From Lunularia cruciata (taxonomy: Eukaryota > Streptophyta > Marchantiopsida > Lunulariales > Lunulariaceae): a stretch of DNA of 64,000 bases. Shown here piece by piece: positions 1-11,851 of the stretch. The stretch spans positions 5,982,744 through 6,046,743 of the forward strand of contig OX419759.1 in NCBI GenBank assembly GCA_948567375.1, written 5' to 3'. Positions within the stretch are counted from its first letter, which is position 1, and every line of letters starts with the position of its first letter. A program made the position numbers and the translations under genes. Under the pieces are notes generated by a model. It was not told where the DNA came from. It ran no database searches and saw only the letters and a program-made list of their open reading frames with translations.

Positions 1-730
1 AAGAAAATCTGATTTTAGAAACCAAACGTGTTTGAAGGCAAGAATCTCCTAGTTGCGGTGGAGAATATTTTATTTCATTGCAAATGTTATTTTGAAGCCA
101 TAAATCTTCAAGCCAATTAGATGAGGTAGCAAAAACATAGTGGCAATTCTAGGGGAAGCAAGTTCAATGCTAATTTCTTACACCAATCCTAACATGGGAA
201 GAATTCAAGGGAGCAATAATTAGGAGATTCTAAATGGTGATTGTTGCATGAGCCACACAAGATAGATTGGCAAAATTGAAGCATATTGGTTTTGTGAGAA
301 GCTACATCACTCAATTCTAATACACCATGATGTAAATTCCAAAGATACTAGAAGGTGAAGCTCTAGATTGATTTATGAGAGGTTTGAACTCATGCACCAA
401 ATTGGAAGTGATAATGCAAGAACCCAAAAATTTAGAAGAAGCAATGTATTTTGCTAAGAACTATGATTCCTTGGTTGCCATACTTTTTGTCTCTACTTAG
501 ACCTTCACAAAACCTACCAACACACTATACACAAGTGGAGGAGCCAACACCAATGGAAATCAGTGCCATCTAATAGAGATTGCTTGGCACTACAAAAGGA
601 ATTAGATTGCAACAAATTGGTGATTTTTTTATTGTTGCCAAATTGAATATCATGTTGTTGAATATCCATTCAAGAATGGAAAACCTCAAAAAATTGCCAA
701 AAACTCCAAAAAAGAGTTCCTATAAGAGAT
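1..730 (+). pseudogene. A1 gag relic (partial at window edge)
   Basis: This matches the second half of A3 gag (about 11090-11830) at nucleotide level, beginning in the shared stretch that encodes a KARIS-like run. It would be the capsid and nucleocapsid part of a Ty3/gypsy gag, which packages element RNA in virus-like particles. The zinc-knuckle region around 630-690 survives only as traces (a Cys-Gln-Ile-Glu-Tyr-like remnant). Many stops and small indels break every frame, and no initiation codon is available because the window starts inside the gene. Confidence 0.7.
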
Positions 731-3146
731 ATCAAGTCACCTATTAAAAACTTTGTTAGTTCTAATGGGATTGAAGACTCAACTTATATCAATTTGCTTC
801 ACTTTCAAAGTATGGTATTTGACTGTAATTGTAAGATTTTGGTTGATTTTGGAAAATTAGAGAATTGCATGTCCATGCAATTAGCAAAGGAACTATGTAT
901 TCCTATCATCTAGTATTTGAAAGTAGATTGATGATGGCAGATGGTAGAAGATGTTCTTCATTCCGTACCTCACATCTTGTTATACTTCAAGATTGGAAAG
1001 GAGTATTTAGTGTATAAGATTTATAGTAGCACATCTATACTTTGATATTATTCTAGGTCTTCCTTTGCTTGAACATCATAAGGTTTAGTTTGATTGGACC
1101 CAATAATAAATTCAAGTAAAATGCCAAGGTAAGAATTATCAATTAGGATGTCTAACACCTTTAAGTAAGACATCTAAGAATAGTCAATCCTAAGATGAGA
1201 AGTTTGTCAAATTGTAGAGCAAGCTTTGGAGAAAGATATTTATGTTTTTGTAGTGTTGATCAAGCCAATCCCACAAGGAGAATTTGACAAAAGTTAGAAG
1301 CCTCATTAAGCAATGGTTGATTAGATAGTTCAAGAGTTTGTAGATATGCTTTTGGATGATCTTCCAAAGGGGTTACCATCTAATAAAGGTATGCCTCTGA
1401 AGATTGAATGATTGCCAAGTAGTACTATTGTGAGTAGACCAATCTATAGGCTCTCACCAAAGGAGTTAGAAGAGCTTCAAACAATATTGACCAAGATTTT
1501 GGGAAAAGATTTCATACAATATAGTACATCTCCTTAGGGAGCACCAATGCTCTTTATACCAACAGAAGGAGGACTTTGATTCTATATTGACTACTATGGC
1601 CTTAGTAAACAAACCGTGAAGAACTCATATCCCTTCCCTTGAATTGATGAATTTTTGGATTAATTGAGTGGAGTATTCTCCAAGTTAGATCTTTGAAGTA
1701 ACTATTGGTAGATTCATATGAATAAGGAGGATGTGCAAAAGATTGCCTTTTGTACAAGATATGGGCATTTTGAATGGAGAGTTTTACCTTTTGGGTTTAC
1801 TAATGCTCTAGTAGTCTTAATGGATCAAATGTATTGGTTGTTGGATGGGCTATTGGATGGTATTTTAATCTATAGTAAGACGGAAGTAGAACACAAGAAT
1901 CATGTACAAGAAATATTAAGATGACTATGCCAATGGAAGTTTTATTACAAGAAGTCAAAGTGTACCTTTTGGCAAAAGGAGGTTACCTCTTGGGTCATAA
2001 GGTCTCATTAGAGAGGATCAAGATGGAATATGAAATTCAAGGCCATTGTTGATTGGCCTAATCCAAAGGATGCCACAAAAGTATGAGCATTTAATGGATT
2101 GGCAAGTTTTTATCAATAGCTCATCCACTACTATGCTCATTTGGTTGTATCATTGACTAATCTCTTAGAGAAGACCTCAATATTTTATTGGACGTCCAAG
2201 CATAAAGAAGTATTCAAGAAACTAAAGCATATAGTATCTTCACAACCCAATCTTCAACCATACAATCCTCAACTACCTTGTGTGGTTGATTTTGATGCTT
2301 TTAACTTTACCATGGGAGCTATGTTCTAGTAGGAATTTCCAAATGGGTTACATCCCATTGCCTTTGTGTCTTGCCAAATAAGCACCATAAAAAAGAATTA
2401 CTCTACTTGGGATTAAGAAAAACTAACCATGGTGTATGCCACCAAGGTATGGAGGCATTATCTCTTGGGAAAATAAATAATCCTATAACCTAATCATAAA
2501 CCTTTGTTGCAAACATTATATTTGGAGCACATAAAGAGTTGACATCATCAATGGGAGGAACAACTAAACTTGTTAGACATCAAACTTGAGTATAAACTTG
2601 GCAAGTTCTATTTCATTCCCAATGCCCTATCATATAATTTGATTTGAAGACTCTTCATGAATCTCTCATCATAGCGGCAATTACAAAAGTGTTAATTGAC
2701 TCAAAAGTCCAAATCAAGTTAAGGACCATGTTATAGAAAGGCCCATTCTTTTAAATGGTACAAGGTCATCTTGTAGCACATGACAAAGAATAAACACCTT
2801 CTCCTTCAAGGAAAGTTTTCTATTTTATGAGAACCAAGTCTATGTTCCAACCAAGGGTGATCAATGACTTGTGCATCTTCAAGAAGCCCATGACTTAGTA
2901 GTCATTGATCACATAGGTGTAGATAAGACCTTGGGTACTCTACAATTTCAATGGTGGTGGCCCAACATGGCATGATAAGCAAAGAGTTTGTCCAATCTTG
3001 TGAGATTTGCCAACACAACAAGGCCAATAACCAAAAGCCAAGTAGACTCTTCAACCACTACTAATTCCATCTACACATTGGGAACATGTAGGCTTAGACC
3101 TCATCACATCCTTGCCAAAGATGGACCAGTACCATATAACTATCAT
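731..3146 (+). pseudogene. A1 pol relic: protease, RT, RNase H, start of integrase
   Basis: By comparison with A3 the order is protease (about 755-1180, active-site region around 835-870), reverse transcriptase (about 1430-2070), RNase H (about 2130-2660) and integrase zinc-binding region (about 2850-3030). The longest open piece (1718-1924) reads EDVQKIAFCTRYGHFEWRVL, a typical Ty3/gypsy RT palm segment. A second (2141-2329) contains VVDFDAFNFTMGAMF, matching the RNase H start. The integrase reading stops at 3146, where the A2 LTR begins, and continues at 8464. Frameshifts and stops throughout leave no functional product. Confidence 0.8.
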
Positions 3147-3643
3147 TTTAATAATATGGAGTTTATAGATGAGTTAGTCAAGATTTACAAATTAGCAAAT
3201 AGGCCAAATTAGCCAAGAATTACAAGAATATTCTAGAAGCATCTAGGTACCTTCTAAGTATTGGGTAACGTGTATGCCAAGTAGTAACTTCTAAGAGAAA
3301 GCTTCTCAAGAAGCTTCCTTGCTAGCTTAGCTTGGATGCCAAGTAGATGGCTTCTAGAAGGATACTTCTTGGGACATATTTCCCAACTAGCTTAGCTTGC
3401 ATGCCAAGTAGATGGCTTCTAGAAGGAAGCTTCTCAAGAAGTTTCCTTGTTAACTTAACTTGCATTCTAGAAAGTTGGCTTTTAGGAACTTCATGAGAAG
3501 CTTCTCAAGAACCTTGTATGTTTTCTCTAAATACCAAAGCCCAAGCTCATGCTAGGCATTTGGAGTTTCCCTCATTTAAGAATCCCAATGAGATCTTTCA
3601 TTCCAATCTTCCATTCTCCTATTTCTCTCCTCAGTCTTTTACT
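3147..3643 (+). repeat. A2 5' LTR
   Basis: It aligns end to end with the A3 LTRs: a decayed TGTAACAATATGG start, blocks of AAGCTTCTTGAGAAGCTT-type palindromes, a CTCTAAATACC remnant of the TATA segment near 3525, and a TTTTAC end just before the primer-binding site. Length is about 497 bp against 412-426 bp in A3, owing to an extra palindromic block. The exact first base is uncertain by about 3 nt. Confidence 0.8.
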
Positions 3644-3644
3644 A

Positions 3645-3657
3645 TGGTATCAAAGCA
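3645..3657 (+). promoter_or_regulatory. A2 primer-binding site (initiator Met tRNA type)
   Basis: TGGTATCAAAGCA lies one or two bases after the LTR end. It differs by one base from TGGTATCAGAGC, the usual plant site complementary to the 3' end of initiator methionine tRNA, where minus-strand DNA synthesis would start. Confidence 0.8.
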
Positions 3658-3904
3658 TGAATGTGATGGATGGGAAGACCAAAAAATTAATCTCTCCCAA
3701 ACCATTAGGATTTTTATGGCCATGTACTATCCAAATATCATTTCTCATAGTTCATCATCTCATACTTTGGAACAAAATGTTAAATGTGATCACCTTGTCT
3801 AATCAATCCTTGATACTTCAGATTGTAACTTATGGAGAATAGTAGACTCGTTACATCTACATGTTAATTTAGATAATTTTAGGTATTTTGATAGAGTAGT
3901 AGCC

Positions 3905-4739
3905 ATGGCGGCTATACCCAAAGTTAACATTGCCATGCAACAAAAATTTGAGCACCTTTATGATTGATTGTTATAAGAAAGAGACCATCAACAACAAGAG
4001 CATATAGTGATAACACCATTTTGAGAAGGAGAAGAGAGAATCTAATTTCCAAAGCCCAAGGTATTTGTAAGCAAGAATCTCATGAGCATAATAGAAAATC
4101 TTGTATTTTATTGCAAATATTATTTTGAAGCTATAAATCTTCAAGATAAATGGAGATAGATTTTCTTGGCTTCAAGTTGATTGGATGGAGTAACAAAACT
4201 ATGGTGGCAATTCCAAGTGGAGCAAGTTGAATGGTAATTTGTTGCACCAATCTTGAAATAGGAAGATTTCAAGAGTATAATAATTGGTTTATTCTAAGCT
4301 ATAAATGTTACATGGGCTGCACATAATAGATTTGTAAAATTGAAGCAAATTGGTTCTATGATAAGTTACATCACTCAATTCTAGAATACCATAATGCACA
4401 TTCCAGATTTACTAGAAGGTGAAGCTCTAGATTGATTTTTGGGGAGCTTGAAGTCATGCACCAAATTGGGGATGACCATGTGGAAGCCTAAACACTTGAA
4501 GGAAGCCATGCAAATGGTCAAGAGTTTTGCTTCTTTGGCTAAACGTGATCTTGACCTTCACAGAACTTACCAACAACTACACATGGGTGGAAGAGCCACC
4601 ACTAGTGGAGATTGATGCCATCTAATGGAGACCACATGGCACTATAGGTAGGGAAAGACTATGACAAAATGGTGGATACTTTTATTATCACCAAATTGGA
4701 CATTGCATTGTTGAATGTTCACTCAAGAGTGGACGATTT
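3905..4739 (+). pseudogene. A2 gag relic (continues at 5381-5460)
   Basis: This follows A3 gag from the MAAIPKVNIAMQQKFEHL-like start near 3905 to the nucleocapsid segment near 4640-4739. The segment LDIALLNVHSR-like (HCIVECSLKS in the coding frame) corresponds to the A3 zinc knuckle. The gene is then broken by a solo B-type LTR at 4740-5380 and resumes at 5381 with bases homologous to the A3 segment encoding QQVAQVE. Stops and indels are frequent. The product would be the particle-forming Gag. Confidence 0.65.
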
Positions 4740-5380
4740 TGTAGTACTCCAAGGAAAAGAGAACTCTTTAAGAGAGAAAATATAGATTTCATACTCAATC
4801 TTCCAACAATAACATTCTCTTTATTATACAGCAAAGAAGATCCCCTCAAAGGAAGCTCCACCCTTGGATCAAATACATGGATTGGTGACCTATCAGCGAG
4901 CTCCATCCTTGGATTAGTTATTTGGATGGGTGACATGTCAGTCCTTATCCTATCTAGTTGGTCAAATAGTTGACCAAAGAGAATCTTTTTCCCTTAGGGT
5001 GGGAGAATCTTTCCATTTTTGAGGCCTTATTCATCCGTTTAGGCTTTCATAAATGGCTTTATAGTTTTTGGCTACTTTTGGCTTCCGCCCTATTAGTAGA
5101 AGTGCTATTTTGGTGATAAATTTATTTGATCTATCACTATGTTCTCTATCATATGTAACATCCTTCTAGATGTCACCACCCCAAGTTTCACTTCTATATT
5201 ATATGCCTAGCTATTGATTCTGAAGTTTCCAAGCATGTTTTGGTTTTTGGCCTATTAGTAGAAGTACTTTATTGGTGATACCTCTAGCTTATTTACTAAG
5301 TCCATCATGTTTAAAATCCTTCCCAATGTTACCAAACCAAATTTCATCTCTAGACCATGTATCTAGCTATTGGTATTACA
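4740..5380 (-). mobile_element. Solo LTR of family B in A2 gag
   Basis: It starts TGTAGTACTCC and ends TATTACA, as the B LTRs do (TGTAATC...ATTACA), and aligns with 18236-18818 over its length. Flanks are GATTT (4735-4739) and GATCT (5381-5385), a 5-bp duplication with one change, and removing the insert restores continuous gag. It is about 60 bp longer than the 18 kb copy because its right part (the block with GTAGAAGT...CTAGCTATTG) is present twice, at about 5085-5222 and 5250-5378. A solo LTR forms by recombination between the two LTRs of one element. Confidence 0.8.
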
Positions 5381-7955
5381 GATCTTGACAAATTGCACAA
5401 ATGGAGTTTGTGGAGGATGATGATCAAGGAAATGAAGAATCCCAATAGGAGAGTTCAAGCCACCTATTGGGAACTTGATTAGTTCAAATGCGATTGAAGG
5501 CTCAACTTATGCAAGTTTACTTCACTTGCAAGATATGATATCTTGTCATGGTTGTAGGATTTTGGTTGATTTTGGAAGTTCAAAGAATTGCATGTCCCGG
5601 CAATTAACAAAGGACTTGTGTATTCTAATCAAGCCAGTAATTGTAAGTAGATTAATGATGGTAAATGGTAGAAAGGGTTCTACATTCTATACCTTACATC
5701 CTATTACATTCAAGATTGAGAAGGAGTATTTGGAATGTATGAGCCTTTACACTATGATGTCATTCTAGGTTTTCCTTGGCTTAAACCTCATAAGATTCAA
5801 TTTAATCAGACCCAATGACAAATTCAAGTACAACACCATGGTAAGAATTATAGATTAGGTTGTTTGGCACCTTTGAGTAAGATTTCTAAGAATAGTTAGT
5901 TCAAAGATAGGAAGTTTGTTTGTAAAGCTATTATATAGTAAGCTATGGAGGAAGATATTCCTACTTTTGTAGTGTAGATCAAGCCAATTGTGCATGGAAA
6001 ATCTTATGAGGGTCAAAGGCCTTATCAAGCAATAGTTGATCAAATAGTTAAGGAGTTTGCATATATGTTTCTAGATGATCTACCAAAGGAGTTACACTTT
6101 GATTATGGTATGCCCTTCAAGATCAAGTTATTTTCAAGAAGTACTCCAATGAGTAGACCAAATCTATGGGCTCTCACCAAAGGAGTTGGAAGAGCTTCAA
6201 ACACCACTAATGGAGTTGTTGGAGAAGGATTTCATATGATATAGTACATCTTGTTGGGGAGCACCAATACTATTTGTCCCAAAGAAGGATAAAAGACTTA
6301 GATTTTGTATTGATTATGGTGGACTCAATAAATAAATAGTGAAGAATGCATATCCTTTGCCTCAAATTGATGACTTTCTAGATCAATTGAGTGGATCAAG
6401 ATGCTTCTCCAAGTTGGATCTTCAAAGTAGCTATTGGTAGATTCCTGTTGATAAAGAAGATGTATAAGAGACTATCTTTTGCATAAGGTATGGACATTTT
6501 GAATAGAGAGTACACTTAAACTTACAACAAGACCACTTCTTTCAGAGGGTACAAGGTCATCTTGTAGCATACAACAAGGAATACAATACCTTCTACTCCA
6601 AGGAAGACCTTCTATTTTGTGAGAATCTGATCTATGTTCTAATCAAGGATGATCTACAACTTGTGTGCCTTCAAGAAGCCCATGACTTACCAATCATAGG
6701 TCACATGGGTAGGACAAGACCTTGTGGTGCCCCAACATGGCACAAGAGACCCAAGAGTTTGTCCAATCTTGTGAGAGCTACCAATGCAACAAGGCCAATA
6801 ACTAGAAGCCAAGTGGACTCCTTCAACCACTTCCCATCCCATTTGCTTGATAAGAACACATGAACTTAGATCTTGTCACATCCTTGCTAAAGACAAAGTA
6901 ATGTTATACAAAAATCACGGTATTGGTTGATAAGCTTAATAAGGAAATCCATTTGGTACCAACCTTTGAGATAGTAGATGTTCCAACATTGGAGATCTAC
7001 TTTGACAATATCTTCAACCATCATGGGATGTCCTGTATACTCATCTATGACCATGATTCTTGATTCACCAATAAAATTTGGCAAGCACTCTTCAAGCTAC
7101 TTGACACTAAGTTTTCTTTGTCTATGGCCTACCATCTTCAAATTGATTGGCAAACCAAATGTGCAAATTGCACCTTGGAAGATATGATTTGTCCCTTTGT
7201 AAAAATTCACCATACTATTTGAGATGAGTGCCTTGCAGTTGAGTTTACGTACAATAACTCCAAGTAGGCAAGCATTGGATTCTTTCCTTTCTTCCTTAAT
7301 TTTGGCCTAGACCCACTTGTTTCAAATTCCCTTCTTTCTCTTGTTCTTTCTCCCTCTATCTCATGTTCCTCATACTTCCACCTACTTGACCATAATATTC
7401 CATTTCCTACAACAAGCCAAATCTCATCTCCTTGTTCTCAAAATTATCAAAAGCAATACATGAATCAACATTGTCTTGATCTCACCTTTCAACTCAATAA
7501 TAAGATCATGCTTTCTTCAAAAAAAAATCCCTCCCTCTGGTACCCAAGTTTGAAAACTTGGTCCTAATTAGATAGGTCCATTTGATGTCACCTAAATCAT
7601 TTTCTCTTGTTGCTTGTCAACTTGTTGTGCCTTATCATATAGAAATCCACTCTATCTTTCATGTTTCCAAGTTGAAACCCTTTGTTTCTAATCCATCTTC
7701 CTTTTTGACTCATGTCCAACCCCCTCCTCCTCATGTCCCTATTAACAATCATAAGGAGTATGGAGTTAAATATATCCTTACACATCACCTCACTCAACAT
7801 GGTAGCCAACAACATATTGAGTATAAAGTCCTTTGGAAAGAGTATCCACTTCATGATGCCACTTGCGAGCCTCTTTCTCATCTCTATAATGCACAAATAG
7901 CCATCTAGGAGTTTGAAGCTTCCATGGTGACAAGGACATCACCAACTAGCAATGT
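5381..7955 (+). pseudogene. A2 pol relic: protease, partial RT, integrase, chromodomain
   Basis: The protease is best seen at 5475-5768, with ILVDFGSSKNCMSRQLTK at residues 29-46, an aspartic protease region whose D-S/T-G triad reads DFG. RT follows (about 6000-6530), then the sequence jumps into integrase (about 6530-7560), so the RT palm end, thumb and RNase H are deleted. Integrase retains the HDLPIIGHMG zinc-binding start (6663-6730). The chromodomain lies in the 7582-7908 open frame: YGVKYILTHHL at residues 54-64 and EYKVLWKEYPLHDATCEPLS at about residues 80-99. A chromodomain after integrase is the hallmark of chromoviruses, where it is thought to direct integration to modified histone H3. 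Confidence 0.8.
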
Positions 7956-7960
7956 GGGAA

Positions 7961-8463
7961 TAATAATATGGCGTATATAGACAAGTTAGTCAAGAATTAC
8001 AAAGTAGCCAATAGGTAAATTAACAAAAAATTGTAAGAATATTATAGAAGCATCTAGGAAGTATCTTGGTACCTTCCAAGTATTGGGTAAAATGTATGCC
8101 AATTGATAACTTTTAGGAGGAAGCTTCTTGGGAAGCTTCTACCTAGTTTAGCTTGCATGCCAAGTAGGTGGCTTCTAGAAGGATACTTCTTGAGAAGTTT
8201 TCCAACTAGCTTAGCTTGCATGCCAAGTAGGTAGCTTCTAGAAGGAAGCTTCTCAAGAAGCTTCACGGCTAACTTAGAATGCATTCTAAGAAGATTGCTT
8301 TTAAGAAGCTTCTTAAGTACTTTCTCTAGAGCTTTATATGTTATTTATAAATACCAAAACCCAAGCTCATGCTAGGCATTTGGAGTTTCACTCATTCAAG
8401 GGTCCCAACATGATCTTTCACTCCAATCTTCCATTCTCCTATTTCTCTCCTTGGTCTTTTACA
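7961..8463 (+). repeat. A2 3' LTR
   Basis: It begins after a GTGGGAATA tract comparable to the A3 polypurine tract and ends TTTTACA. It contains three AAGCTTCTTGAGAAG-type palindrome blocks and a TATAAATA box at about 8346-8353. It aligns with the LTR at 3147-3643 and with both A3 LTRs. Confidence 0.8.
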
Positions 8464-9489
8464 ATTGTAGTGTTTGTTGATAAGCTCAAAAAGTAGATTG
8501 ATTTGGCACTTACCATGGATATAATTGATGTCCAACATTGTCCCATATCTACTTTGAAATTATTTTTAAGAACCATGAGATGCCAAAGGTTCTAATCTCT
8601 AATCAAGATCTTTGCTTACTTGTAAATTTTAGTAAACTTGCATTATCAATAGCTTATCATCCCCAAATTAATAGTTAAATAGAATTTTTTTTTTGCACTT
8701 TCAAGGATAGGTTATGTGCCTTTATCAATTTTTATCACATTGATTGGGATACTTGTCTCCTATTTGTTGATTTTGCATACAGTAACTCCAAGTAGGCAAG
8801 TATTGACTTTTCTTACTTCTTCCTTAATTATAGGCAAAATCCACTTATTCTAGATTCTCTTCTTGGTCCTCTACCATCTTAGGTCTCAATACTTCTACCA
8901 TTTTGTCCATGTTATCTAAATCTCTACACCAAGCCAAAGTCTCATCTTCTTGTTGCTCAAAATTGGAAAAAGCAATATGCTGATAATAATTGTTGTAATC
9001 TCACCTTTCAACTAGATGATAAATTCATGCTTTTTTCTAGTAACCTTCCTTTCCCCCTTGATACCCAAGGATATGCTGATAAACATTGTCACAATGTCAC
9101 CTTTCAATGAGATGATAAGTTCATGCTTTATTCTAGTAACTTTCCTTTCCACTTGATACCTAATGATATAAGCTTGCTCCCAATTGGATAGGTCCATTTC
9201 AGATTACCCGGATCATTTTATCCATTGCCTACCAACTTGCTCTCCTCAGTCATATGCAGATCCATCATGTCTTCCTTGTTTCTAACTCATCTTCCTTTTC
9301 CACTCATCTTCAACACCTCCACTTCTCATCCCTATCAACGACCATGAAAAATATGAAGTTGATTGTATACTTGCATATTGCACCATCCAAAATGGCCTCC
9401 AACTCACTAAAAAAAAGTCCTTTGGAAAGTGTATCCCCTTCATGATGCCACATGAGAGCTTCTTTCTCATCTCATAATGCATAGACAAC
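8464..9489 (+). pseudogene. A1 integrase end and chromodomain relic
   Basis: The sequence opens with ATTGTAGTGTTTGTTGATAA, matching the middle of A3 integrase (IVVFVDKLSK, 14399 onward), which is exactly where the A1 reading stopped at 3146. It runs through the DDE core and the basic C-terminal part to the chromodomain (about 9250-9480). It contains local duplications, for example the 'CTTTCAACTAGATGATAA' type segment near 9003 and 9093. At 9489 element B begins. No frame is intact. Confidence 0.75.
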
Positions 9490-9607
9490 TATAATCTTCC
9501 AAGGATAGGAGACCTGAAGAGAAACACAGAAGAAGCATACAATTTCACACTCAACCTCCGATGCTCCAAAGGAGCACCTTGACTATATTATATTAGCAAA
9601 GAGGACT

Positions 9608-10147
9608 TGTCATGCTATTTTTAGTGTCACATCTAGATTGCTCAAACATTGGAGTTCCAATGATAGTAGTTAGAGGCATTTTGGCAGTCACTCATAGACT
9701 ACTTTTTGACCGTCAGATTTTGTGTTAGGTACTGACCTCATGGCGGGGCTCATCGTCACTTGCACCGTAGGGTGTGCCATCAGCGGGACTATTGGGATGA
9801 GACCTAGGTCAAAATCAAGAGTATACCTTGGAAGTGCAGCTCCAAAGAGCTCACTTCTCTGATGTTGAGCCTTTGAGTTCTTGGCTAGAGTAGACAAAAA
9901 GCCGGTGAGCGTCACCTAGATTCTCTTAGCTAGAGTGGGTGTGGCTTGACTGTAATCAATTCCTTGTTGTTGGTAAGTTGTTGAGGATCAGATCAAGTAT
10001 TGATTTGAATTTAGTTGATTTGAGTTGTAAATGATATGATTATTGTGGCACTTTAGAGTTTATGTATGATTATGTGTGAGTTGTGCTTCTATAGTGTATG
10101 ACGTTGATAGCGATGAATGTTGTGTAGCAATGTATATACGCATGACA
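9608..10147 (+). mobile_element. Solo LTR of family F
   Basis: A 540-bp insert with inverted ends TGTCATGC and GCATGACA, flanked by GACT at 9604-9607 and 10148-10151. It is the reverse complement of the F1 3' LTR (49008-49560). The uninterrupted B LTR at 18236-18818 shows the empty site, so the termini of the F LTR are fixed here. Orientation is opposite to F1 and F2. A fifth duplicated base would be a mismatch, so the duplication reads as 4 bp. Confidence 0.9.
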
Positions 10148-10242
10148 GACTCCTCCAAAGGAAGATCCACCCTTGGATCAAATACATGGACTGGTGACTT
10201 GTAAGCAAGCTCTACCCTTAGATTGGTTGCATGCATGGGTGA

Positions 10243-10654
10243 TGTAACAATATGGAGTTTAGCGACGAACTTAGTCGGGCTTACAAAGTAGCACATAAGA
10301 CAAAGTAGCCAAGAATATTATGGAAGTATCTAGGAAGCTTCTTGGGAAGCTTCCTAACTAGCTAAGCTTGCACCTCAAGTAAGTAGCTTCTAGAAGCTTC
10401 CAACTAGCTTAGCTTGCACACCAAGTAGACGGCTTCTAGAAGGAAGCTTCTTGAGAAGCTTCCTAGTTAACTTGGCTTGCACTCTAAGAAAGCAACTTGA
10501 GGAAGCTTCTTGAGAAGCTTCTCAAGGGCCTTGTATGCTACCTATAAATACCAAAGCCAAAGCTCATGCTAGGCATTCGGAGTTTTCTCTCATTCAAGTG
10601 TCCCAATGTGAGTTTCCATTCTCCTATTTCTCTCCTCGGATTCGGTCTTTTACA
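10243..10654 (+). repeat. A3 5' LTR
   Basis: Starts TGTAACAATATGG and ends TTTTACA one base before the PBS. It holds repeated GAAGCTTC palindromes (about 10337-10525), a TATAAATA box at 10543-10550, and the presumed transcription start region downstream of it. Confidence 0.92.
10388..10550 (+). promoter_or_regulatory. LTR promoter: heat-shock-element-like blocks and TATA box
   Basis: TTCTAGAAGCTTC at 10388-10400 gives three alternating GAA/TTC blocks at 5-bp spacing, the layout bound by heat-shock factor trimers. Further GAAGCTTC half sites follow to about 10525, and TATAAATA lies at 10543-10550. The 3' LTR has an even longer run (15601-15618, four blocks). The TATA call is firm. The heat-shock reading is an inference from motif and spacing only. 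Confidence 0.55.
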
Positions 10655-10655
10655 T

Positions 10656-10670
10656 TGGTATTAGAGCTGG
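10656..10670 (+). promoter_or_regulatory. A3 primer-binding site (initiator Met tRNA type)
   Basis: TGGTATTAGAGCTGG follows the LTR end by one base and matches TGGTATCAGAGC at 11 of 12 positions. Confidence 0.85.
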
Positions 10671-10919
10671 AATGGGATGGATGGAATTTATGGACCACCA
10701 AATCCACTTCCACCAAACCATTGGGATTTTCACATCCAAATACTACCCAAGCATCATTTCACACAGTTCATCACCTCGCACTTTGGACACGATTTTTTGC
10801 ATATGATAACCATATTTGAGGAACCCTTAGTGCTTCCGGTTGTAACTTATGGAGAACGGTGGACGTGTTGTTTCTATGTGCTAATAAATTAGATAGATTG
10901 GGAGTGGTGTGATAGCGGA

Positions 10920-11850
10920 GCAACTATGTCGGCAATACTTGATGTTATCCTTGCTATGCAACAACAAATCGAGCACCTTACTCGATTGTTGGATGAACAA
11001 GATCTTTGACGACAAGAGCAAGTGGAGAGAGTACCAAGTTGAGAGAGTACCAAGTTGAGAAGGAGAAGATCAAATCAGATTCCCTAAACCCAAGGTATTT
11101 GAAGGCAAGAATCTCTCGGGTGTAGTGGAGAATTTTGTGTTTGATTGTGAATGCTATTTTGAAGCTACCAATCTACAAGATGAGCAAAAACAGATTCTCT
11201 TGGCTTCTAGCCAATTGGATGGAGTAGCAAAGCTATGGTGGAGATTCTGAGTGGAGCAAGCCAAACTACAAATGGTTGCACCAATCTTGACATGGGCAGA
11301 ATTCAAGAGCGCAATAATTAGTCGGTTCCAAGCTATAAATGTCACACAAGCTACACCGGATAAGTTGGCAGAGTTGAAATAGATTGGCTCTGTAAGAAGT
11401 TACATCACGTAGTTCCAAAACACCATCATGAAAATTCCAGATATTTTGGAAGGTGCAGCTTTGGATCAATTTGTGAGGGACTTGAAGGTAAGAACCAAAT
11501 TAGAGGTAACCATGCAAGAGCCACAACACTTGGAAGAAGCCATGCGGTTGGCCAAACGTTTTGATTCCTTGGTGGCAACGACTTGGTCTTGACCTCAACC
11601 TCCACAAAGCCTACCAATACATTACACACAAGTGGAGGAGCCAACACCAATAGAGACCACTTGGTATGGCAAAAAAGGAGAAAATATGACAAAATGGTGG
11701 TTGTTTATTGTCGCCAGTTGGGGCATCGCATTGCTGAATGTCCACTCAAGAATGGACGACCTCAACAAGTTGCCCAAGTGGAGGTTGTGGAGCGGAATGA
11801 TCAAGCAAACGAGGAATCCAAATAGGAGATTTCAAGCCACCTACTAGGAG
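10920..11850 (+). pseudogene. A3 gag
   Basis: The reading begins near 10925 with MSAILDVILAMQQQIEHL and runs to the nucleocapsid with VYCRQLGHRIAECPLKNGRP (about 11700-11760). This is a CX2CX4HX4C zinc knuckle in which the first cysteine is replaced (VVYC). Between them lies a capsid-like stretch, with EAMRLAKRFDSL-type sequence near 11540. Several stops and frame changes interrupt it. Gag forms the particle that packages element RNA, and pol follows immediately at 11852 in another frame. Confidence 0.75.
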
Positions 11851-11851
11851 C

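Larger units (their letters stand above)
3147..8463 (+). mobile_element. A2: chromodomain Ty3/gypsy element inserted in A1 integrase
   Basis: An LTR at each end (3147-3643 and 7961-8463) encloses PBS, gag, protease, partial RT, integrase and chromodomain in plus orientation. Left and right flanks join into one continuous A1 integrase. The duplication is decayed: ATTT-type bases near 3145-3149 against ATTGT at 8464-8468. A2 has lost part of RT and all of RNase H (the reading jumps near 6520 from RT to integrase), and a B-type solo LTR lies in its gag. It is the same family as A1, A3 and A4. Confidence 0.8.

Noticed and set aside
3200-3500. Regular palindromic repeats that could be taken for a CRISPR array or a MITE cluster.
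   Set aside because: They sit inside LTRs of a defined family, spacers are themselves repeated, and the ends of the unit are LTR ends with a PBS next to them.
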